This document shows, piece after piece, positions 56,690 through 64,000 of a stretch of 64,000 nt of DNA. The number at the start of each line of letters is the position of its first letter. The first letter of the stretch is position 1. A program made the translations under genes and the position numbers. Origin of the DNA: Harmothoe impar (lineage: Eukaryota > Annelida > Polychaeta > Phyllodocida > Polynoidae); the NCBI GenBank assembly GCA_947462335.1, contig OX381705.1:38339570-38403569 (forward strand), written 5' to 3'. The notes under the pieces were generated by a model. It saw nothing but the letters and a program-made list of their open reading frames with translations. It searched no databases and was not told the DNA's origin.

Positions 56690-56971
56690 GAGTTGGGTCA
56701 GGTTTCAGATGCCAAGATTATTTTGTTTAAATACATAACCATAGAGTCTATAAGACAGTCTTGTTTAATACACTAGTGCCACCAGGGGTTCACATAATGT
56801 ATCACTAAGTCTTTACTGAGAATAGGCTACCCTCCAGCAATGGACTGTATAGGCTTATGTGTGGAATCATACCAATAGAAGGTGCATGCACCTACTTGTG
56901 CCCTGGTGAAAGACACAAAAGAGGTGTCTTCATTCTACACTTGTGCTCTATTTTATTAATGTTGTCAAGGA
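56690..56971. other. Unassigned spacer
   Basis: Nothing recognised. Confidence 0.5.
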
Positions 56972-57417
56972 ATTACTGTAAACGTATTAATTTTCGCTCA
57001 GTACATATTTTCGCGCATTTCGCGCACATAGGTATATGCGCGAAAATATGATGTGCGCGAAAATTTTACACAAAAAATTAGCTTTCCAACGATGTCTGGC
57101 ACTCTATATTGCACTGCAGTAGAGACTCAATTTGGCCAAACAAAAAAAAATAGTTGTGTTCAGGAACCAGACCAACCCTATCATTTTGGTCCAACTCAAA
57201 TTTTATCTAATTTTTTTAAAGATTTTCCCTATCATTTGAACAATAATTTTAGGCTGTAAAACCCTTAATAATTGTCCGATTGAAAAACCGTAAAAACTGA
57301 CATGTAGCTAAAGATCACCTGATTGCAGCTGCGCGAAAATATGATTGCGCGAATATGCCTTTATATCCTAAGTGCGCGAAAATATAGCTGCGCGAAAATA
57401 TCTACGTTTACAGTAAT
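56972..57417. mobile_element. MITE with ATTACTGTAAACGTA termini
   Basis: Exact 15-base inverted termini. Long subterminal regions on both sides are built of GCGCGAAAATAT repeats in opposite orientation. 446 bp, non-coding. It resembles the 1905-2130 element in design (TAC[CT]GTAAA ends with CGCG-rich subrepeats). Confidence 0.85.
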
Positions 57418-58619
57418 CAATTTGTTCCCAAGGGTACATATTTATGCTAGGTAAAGAATGGTGAATCACTTCTAGACAAGTTTAGGGCTGGCATATGCCA
57501 GGTAGCTCTAGATGGGTCTTCTAACTGAGGAGTTTTGCTTGCTAGCCCCTCTGCTTGTCAAATTGACAAGGCAGTGCCAGATTTTTTTCTGTGTGTGACA
57601 GAGGTCGCTCAATGGTAGAAAGTGGAGTGAAATCCTTGTATGCCTACTTCACTACCTGTCAGAGTTACCTCCTGTTTGATAATAGAAAGATAACCCATTT
57701 CCTGTGTATTTCACAGAAATATGATGAGAAAAGAGGTTTAGAGTGAATTAAAGCAATATTTCCTACTCTCCTGTGTCTCAAAACTTCCATTCTGCCCTCA
57801 ATCATTCTTCAGCAGATTCTTCAGTTGGGTACATTGGATGGAGTGAAGAATTGTATGATTGAGGAGTGTGTAAATGGTTGTTTAAAAACAATTACTTTAA
57901 TAGGGAGCAGTGAACCATGCAGTCGCCCCACAATCACTCTACACCCACAACCATACCAGTCAATTAAGCACTTGCTTGGTGTCCCATAATGGGGACAACG
58001 ATTACTATGTGTCCCAATCAAAAGATCAGTTCATAGTGGCCTGCTTCTAGGTGTCCTATGATTTCACTCCCCTTTCTATATAGAGCGACCAGTGGCCTGC
58101 GGGAGAGAGTCACTTGTAGAGGCAAGGGAGATAATGGAACACTGCCAACCACTTAATCGTTTTCTAGACGATTTCGCGGTCCTGTGCTTGCTTTGTGTCA
58201 AGTGTCGCCACCTTCTGAGTGGTATGTGAGTGGGTTGGGGTCATTGAGAAAGAGTTCTATCAACCCTCAAACATACACTTGAGATCCCTTTGATGTATTA
58301 GTGTGAAGTGGCAAACTGTGAACACACAGGAAGCACCCTGAACGGTGCATGGTTGACTTGGATCTTCAGGAAGCCTAAAGGAGATAACCACGGCCCATTG
58401 CTATGCATCATCCCGCCATCATCCCTACTCCTGCACTTTGAGGAACCATACAACTATATATCTATATCTATATATATTGAGGCACTAACAGGTTGGTGGG
58501 GAAGCACAAGTTTGGTGTATCCGGTGATAACGCACGAGCCGAAGGCGAGTGTGTTACCTGCTGGATACATCGAATGGATACAGCAAACAGGCCGTCCTGT
58601 TTGTTTTCGCCGTAAAAAG
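57418..58619. other. Unassigned stretch
   Basis: Short ORFs and a small CTATAT tract near 58456. The GTGATAACGCACGAGCCGAA motif near 58521 belongs to an unrecognised repeat. Confidence 0.4.
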
Positions 58620-58692
58620 TGCTACCCTGTCCAGAATCGAACACGGGCCGACCGCCTGGAAGGCAGGCACGTTACCCCTACACCATCCCGGC
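58620..58692 (-). tRNA. tRNA-Gly(TCC)-like sequence, degenerate
   Basis: On the minus strand the anticodon arm CCTGC-CTTCCAG-GCGG gives TCC in a 7-base loop with T33, as in tRNA-Gly. The D arm GGTGTAGGGGTAACG and the T loop GTTCGAT are present, but the T stem (CCCGT/TCTGG) and acceptor stem (GCCGGGA against ACAGGGT) do not pair properly. A tRNA-Gly-derived SINE head or pseudogene is more likely than a functional gene. Confidence 0.5.
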
Positions 58693-58699
58693 AGAGCTA

Positions 58700-58909
58700 G
58701 CTTTGGATGCTATTCATTACATATAGATCAGCCACTGAAGCAAATCATGGCGACAAGGTAGGGAAAGCTGAGTTTTGGTCTTCTCAAACCCAGGTTCAGT
58801 CCGTATGGGCCCTGTGGACCTGCTGACCAGCCTTCGGCTGTGTTGGTTTTAAAACTATATCATCATCATCATCATCATCATGGTCTTCTCAAAGTGTCTA
58901 GCCTTTATT
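58700..58909. repeat. SINE/LINE-type tail with (ATC)n
   Basis: CCTTCGGCTGTGTTGG leads into an (ATC)n tract at 58857-58881, the kind of short tandem tail left by target-primed reverse transcription. Confidence 0.5.
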
Positions 58910-58914
58910 GTGTA

Positions 58915-58976
58915 GGTGGCTAAGCATTCGCGTTTGGCCCGAGCGGCCGGGGTTCCCATCCCGGACAAGCCGCAAC
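58915..58976 (+). repeat. tRNA-like SINE head (plus strand)
   Basis: GTGGCTAAGCATTCGCGTTT, then GAGCGGCC, then GGGGTTCCCATCCCGGAC: A-box and B-box-like parts spaced as in a tRNA. The anticodon arm is missing. Confidence 0.45.
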
Positions 58977-59438
58977 CATTTCGTAGCCAATATGGCTATG
59001 CATATCTGTCATCACCTTGTTATAATATCTATAACACCAGAATCGTGGTATATATATACATGTTTTCAAAAGTTCACATTTCAATTAGGTTTTTGGTGAT
59101 ATTCAGTGTTTTGTGGCAAAAATGGGGTAAATTCTCTGTTATAGCACTAAATTGAATGGGGAGCTTTTTCTGTACTAACACTTTAGGGATTTGCATTTTA
59201 TACATACTTTGCAAATAGGTATCATCTATTTCTTCAGACAGCATGTAAATGAGATTCACCGGTAGCACATAGTTTGAAAACTAAATTCACATTTCAATTA
59301 TCTTAATACGGAATTTTGATCTTTAGATGACTATTCATTTAGGGCAATGTTTGTTTGCCCAAAGTCAGGGTTGTTGAGACGGAACGGGCAGACGGCCGTC
59401 TGGGATCCCGAGGTCAAGTGAGCTGTACCTTGTTACCC
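58977..59438. other. Unassigned stretch
   Basis: Nothing recognised. Confidence 0.5.
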
Positions 59439-59572
59439 CTCGCACCCCTGTCCAGCAGGTAGGGCAGGTCCACGGGAGTGAAGGTCTGGGTGCAGGTGGA
59501 CTGCAAGGTATGGCCCCAGAACTCGCACCCCTGTCCAGCAGGTAGGACAGGTACACGGTATGGCCCCAGAGG
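59439..59572. repeat. 83-bp tandem duplication
   Basis: CTCGCACCCCTGTCCAGCAG starts at 59439 and again at about 59522; TATGGCCCCAGA ends both units. Confidence 0.85.
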
Positions 59573-60804
59573 TCAGAGTACTAGCATGTCTGTAGGTATA
59601 GGGAAGGTTACATATAGAGGTCTGCTACGTCACAGTGTGGGCAAACAAAGGCAACACGTGCTTAGGTAGCATCACCATGATAGCCACACACTAAGGTCAT
59701 AACATTAAGCTATATTTTTAATTGTTCCCGGATTATAGCATGAACGTCCATAGGTACATGGTTATAGTAATACATATAGCTTTTGATATTAAATACATTA
59801 CCTTTAATGTAAGTTATCATGTGCACCACATTATGATACATGTATAGCTCGTAATTGTATCTAACTGGTCAATTCAGAGATACTCTACCTAAAGGTCACA
59901 GTCCAGTGGCCTGTTTGCCCACCGCACCTCCCATCAAAATAGAAACAATCAAGTATATGTAACCTTCCCAATAGCAGAGGTTAGATTGGTAGATTGCACC
60001 CAATAATAGAACAGTGGGGGGCAAACAAAAGCCACGTGGGTGAAACTTTACAGGGTAAATGAACCATAACTCACACAGTAATGGTCACATAAATACATTG
60101 CAAATTGTTATAAAATAAATATATATATTTCGCGACTGTCTTATATATCATATGCATAACTATAGTAAAAACAGTTAATACAGACTTTACTACGACCCAA
60201 GTAAGTAGATATAATAAATTTTGGTCTAATGAATCTATCATGGTACAACTACCTAACTGCCCCCAAATCGCCCCCCTGAGACATACTGGCAGAGGAAACT
60301 CTAACCTCTGCTATAGAGGAGGAGGGGTACATGTAGTGGTAGGTAGCAGAACGGCGGACTGTAGTGCTATCATGTTTTATATTATAATGCAATGGCACCG
60401 TCTCCAAGTATACAGAATTGTTACTACATACATGATATAAAATGAAATGCTATCATATTTTCTCATAAGTATGTCTGGAGTTGAAAAGGTGATGTCACAC
60501 AGACCTTGACCAACCCCACCCCCACCCCCACCCCCAGAGGGATCGGCCTCTTGGTCTTTGACTGTCATACCCTTACCATTGTACTCTATTCGAGTAGAGT
60601 ATTGTGGATCAGGCCAGCTGGCTGACCACCAGTCATGTGTATACTGTACATCCACCGTGCCCTGACCGTGCCCCACCACTGACCTTCGTGGAGAGTGCTC
60701 TGTTAGGAACTGTACCTCCCGCTGGTTGATTTATTGGAATAAACACACCTCTTGTACCTCTGCATATAACGAACTCATGCTGAACCGTGTCATTTTTCAA
60801 ATTA
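59573..60804. other. Unassigned stretch
   Basis: Only short ORFs and a CCCCCA run near 60520; GGGCAAACAAA recurs near 59640 and 60020. Confidence 0.45.
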
Positions 60805-60888
60805 ACGACCTCCAAAATATTACGACCTCCAAAATTTTACGATCTCCAAAATATTACAACCTCCAAAATATTACGACCTCCAAAATAT
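60805..60888. repeat. 17-bp minisatellite, 5 copies
   Basis: Units of ACGACCTCCAAAATATT with single changes (ATTTT, ACGATC, ACAACC). Confidence 0.95.
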
Positions 60889-61210
60889 CATTTTTGGGTG
60901 AATGTTATAGAAAGCACAAAATATATGCTCAATAAAAACCTTTGGCCCTAAAATGACAAAAAAATATATAGAGGGCCCGTTGGCAGGGTGCTAAGAGGGC
61001 CCCTTTCCTTTCAATTTGAGTACGCCTTGGAATTCCGCAGTGAATACCAGGGAATTATTTCATTGGTCTAAGATGTATTCCGCTAGGCATAGTGCTTAAG
61101 TCAGGGTAGCAGACGCTGGTAGATATGCTGGTAAATGGAAAATCGAGACATGTTAAATGAATGTTAGACTCTCTGACGACGGGTAATCTTCAATATTCGG
61201 TCAATAAAGC
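60889..61210. other. Unassigned spacer
   Basis: Nothing recognised. Confidence 0.5.
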
Positions 61211-63132
61211 TACACAGAGAAAATTATCAGAGTCAACTTAACTCTTTTAGCAGAGTTGAAACTCTATCGACAGAATGACTTTCTTTTTGACTCTCTTTAC
61301 TAGGTAAGAGAGTCAAACTGTATTTGACTCTCTTCTGGAATGGGGTTAAAGCATATTCTACTCTGCTGTACAAAGAGTCAAAACCTGTTTGACACCCTTT
61401 AAATCAGAGTCAAAGTAGGGTTGACTCCTTAAAAGTGGAGAGTTAAACCATCATTGACTCTCCCCTCTGGAAGAGTAGAAGTAAGGATTCTGTTGGGATA
61501 CCCAGGGAACCTCTCAAGTTATGAATAATGAAAGGTAGAAAATATTCATCAAGTTAGACTCAGGCAAGATATAAGACTGGTGCAAGTGGCCATTTTAAGT
61601 CTGTCATCTTTGCCATCCAATGTTTAGTTGATACCTTCAGGAACTGTTGTTGACCCAGGGTACCCTGGGTAGACAACTTTATATTTCAGACACTGATACC
61701 TATATTTCTACACATGCATATATGTCTTAATTTGTGCTGAACCATCCCATCTCATCTCATTTCATCTTAAGCCCTAGAGTTATCTTATCTGTGTAGTATT
61801 AGTTGTATGTTATCTGTGTAGTATTAGTTGTTATTCCAAGAAGCCCTGTATAGGTACAATCCTCGGAGGCCAATTGTAGCATGTTTTTATGCACTTGATG
61901 TTGCAATGTTAACCACTGGGCATTATGTACCTGTTCAGCCCAACTGGTGAACGACGGAAACCAACGTTTCTTTACCCAAGATGCTGTCTGTACCAGTTTA
62001 ACAAATAAAATAAAATAAAATCTGTGAGATGGTTTTCCCCAGAAATCGTTGTTTGGTCAGCTGACTTTGCACTTTCCCCCTGCTTCTATTTTACACTGTT
62101 TCTACATGAAACAATGTTGGTGTGATTCTCTGAAACAACGTCTGTCTTGCTGTTTTGTTCAAACAGTGCCAAATGAATTATTTCCCTATGAAAAAAATAG
62201 ATTAAAAAATGTCAAAAATAGGCTAAAATACAGGTCTGTGTGAACTAGTGCTGAAGCATAGGCCAGTGACCTTGAATCCACCCTTTAAAAGATGAGCGTT
62301 CACACAGACACCCATAGAGTTCAGTGCTGAAGGGTAGGTGAGATGTTTTTATCAGACGCTTTTGGTACCATTTCCACTCTAAAGCAAGGTCAGTGGGGAC
62401 CAGGTGATCTGTAAAGGTCACAGTGGTGGAGGGTGTTTTGGCATGGGAAGGTTGGGGGGGGGGGGGGCTTTTCCAAAGTGATCTTTTCCAAAGTGGTCTT
62501 TTCCAAAGTGGTCTTTTCCAAAGTGGTCAAGTCACCCTTTTCCAAAGTGGTCCTTTTCGAAAGCCCTGGGTCATTTGTGAGATATAAATCACACAATCAA
62601 TCTTTTCATGCTTATAGTTAATCTAAAACTGCAAGTAAGGTGTCTCCAGTTAAATATTTAATACTCTATCTTAATTTTACGCATTCAAAGGGAAACCTCT
62701 ATACATTAGGAAACTACATTGAAATATCTTCCTTCTTATACATTCATCAACTAATTGACACATTTGCCTTAATTGCAGTTAAGAAAAGTGTATCCTACAT
62801 TGGAGGGAATTCCCTCTATAATATATACTGCTGCTATCTAGTGTCAACACCCAGCTATTTCGCAGGTGGCACCACCTGGTGGTAATCACAAAATAAACAC
62901 ATAAGAGTCAAACTCACTGTGACTCTTGTGAAGAGTCAATGTGAGTTTGACTCTGCTACTGACAGAGTTAAACCCAACTTAACTCTGCAGTGCAAGGGAG
63001 TCGATAGTGATAAAAGAGTCAAATAGGGATTGACACCTTACATTAGTAGAGTCAAATGAGCTTGTAAAAGAGTTAAACCCAGTTTAACCCTGACAAGGGA
63101 GTCATTATGACTCTGATAATTTTCTCTGTGTA
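61211..63132. mobile_element. AGAGTCA-subrepeat TIR element, full length
   Basis: Exact 24-base inverted termini (left 61211-61234 starting TACACAGAGAAAATTATCAG; right 63109-63132). The outer TA may be the target duplication, as in Tc1/mariner elements. About 240 bp at each end is built of AGAGTCAAA / TTTGACTCT words in alternating orientation. The middle contains a 23-bp duplication (TATCTGTGTAGTATTAGTTG, 61786-61831), an (AAAAT)n patch near 62005 and a 15-bp minisatellite. No transposase. Fragments lie at 34055-34290 and 46838-47971. Confidence 0.85.
62467..62565. repeat. 15-bp minisatellite, about 6 copies
   Basis: Units of CTTTTCCAAAGTGGT with GATC and CAAG variants; lies inside the AGAGTCA element. 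Confidence 0.95.
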
Positions 63133-63529
63133 ACCACGGAATGTGATGTCTGCAGCCTGGTGCACGTACACTGATATTCTATAGGCTTGCTACGTTATTG
63201 AGTAGGGGCTAACCCAAGTTGGCATTGGGCATTTATACATCTTTTACAGGACTCACTCATAAGTCAAAGGGAGCACCTGATATTCAGAAATGACTAAGTG
63301 CACAAATTACACAACAGATGGCAGCAAAGTTTGTAAGGAGACTTTTCCAGAGGGTCTACATCTAGGTGGTTGAAATAATCGTAATTTGCAATTACTCCAT
63401 GCATATGATATATTACAAGTCAAACTTATAAAAGAGTTAAGAGAAATATACCATATAAATTGATAACCCTCTGAAGGATGTAGTTCTAGGAACATGAACA
63501 AGCGTTCTGTGTTAACCCAGTAAATTAGT
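63133..63529. other. Unassigned stretch
   Basis: Nothing recognised. Confidence 0.5.
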
Positions 63530-63625
63530 GTGAGCTTGGGCGAGCCGTGGGCATTAGCCAAGCCAATCCAACAGGGTTAGCTTGGGTATGCCCACAACTT
63601 GACCAAGCTCGCCCTGGTTTGCTGG
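63530..63625. repeat. Imperfect inverted repeat (about 30-bp arms)
   Basis: AGCTTGGGCGAGCCGTGGGCA faces TGCCCACAAC...AAGCTCGCCC; GTGGGCAT and GGGCGAGC are exact in both arms, with an indel between. Probably a MITE relic. Confidence 0.5.
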
Positions 63626-64000
63626 GAAGTGAAATGTATATATCCACGCATGTACAAATGCTGCTTTGCAACAATCCTATAGTAATGCTATAGAGTGACT
63701 TCGCTCATTTGTTGCAAAACATGTATATGATGTGAAGCATTTGATGTGTTTTTCAGGAGACTCCCGAGTGTGGGTGAATATTTTAACTGGAGATTATACA
63801 ATGGCATCATTGATTCCCAACAACATATGACCAACTGGCTTAGTCATGTTGACTAACTAGGGTTAGTCCTGTTCACTAACAAGGTTGGTTAAAATAACCA
63901 ATCCAGGCCCCAGTTCATGAAACAATTTGTATCAGCTAGCTTGAAGCAGTCAATTTAGCTCAAGTAGATCAGCTTAAGCAGGTTCCAGTTCACAAAGTAT
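63626..64000. other. Unassigned stretch to window end
   Basis: Short GTTGACTAACTAGGGTTAGT / GTTCACTAAC repeats near 63848; nothing coding. Confidence 0.45.

Noticed and set aside
54879..58692. Functional tRNA genes
   Set aside because: Both tRNA-like sequences have good internal promoter boxes, but the anticodon stem (first) or the acceptor and T stems (second) do not pair.

Overview
The window looks like animal (metazoan) nuclear DNA, probably from a marine invertebrate with a repeat-rich genome. I cannot name the species. The evidence is the near absence of long ORFs, one good GT-AG bounded exon, many short palindromic DNA transposons, CR1-like LINEs, an LTR retrotransposon with gag and an aspartic protease motif, tRNA-like SINE heads, and long (TA)n tracts. 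No rRNA gene, intact tRNA gene, CRISPR array or bacterial-style operon is visible. Nearly everything that can be named is mobile or tandem repeat DNA.

Layout. 1-18 kb: foldback and terminal-inverted-repeat (TIR) elements (1-133, 1905-2130, 5353-5699, 14317-14606), SINE-like heads, two dispersed GCGACCTGG-rich repeats flanking a 27-bp minisatellite, and several near-perfect hairpins. 16.5-18.1 kb: two candidate host exons, the better one at 18010-18127. 21-24 kb: an element with CAGTG subrepeats and a foldback made of 17-bp repeats. 25.5-28.6 kb: two head-to-tail copies of a 1.56-kb TIR element whose minisatellite-bounded core is inverted between copies and carries decayed C2H2 zinc-finger linker codons. 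34.6-38.6 kb: a 5' LTR, gag and start of protease, interrupted by about 1.6 kb of unrelated DNA and cut off after the protease. 38.7-43.3 kb (minus strand): a CR1-like LINE with apurinic endonuclease and reverse transcriptase in broken frames; its 3' untranslated region holds ten short hairpins. 43.0-44.28 kb: degenerate tandem repeats. 44.28-45.38 kb: a second, 5'-truncated LINE. 45.8-50.3 kb: a Tigger/pogo-like element, a fragment of an AGAGTCA-subrepeat element with a TTAA-flanked element nested in it, a 96-bp hairpin, and a 2.0-kb TTAA-flanked element. 54.5-57.4 kb: three further TIR elements. 61.2-63.1 kb: the full-length AGAGTCA element.

The strongest candidate for something undescribed is the hairpin array at 38916-39602. 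It has a constant TGGT (or, on the LINE sense strand, ACCA) tetraloop, conserved flanks, and paired base changes that keep the stem. It sits in the 3' untranslated region of the LINE, which suggests selection for an RNA structure, perhaps as a repeated protein-binding site. Second is the tandem element with the inverted core. Third is the nested TTAA insertion, whose empty site can be read from a sister copy in the same window.
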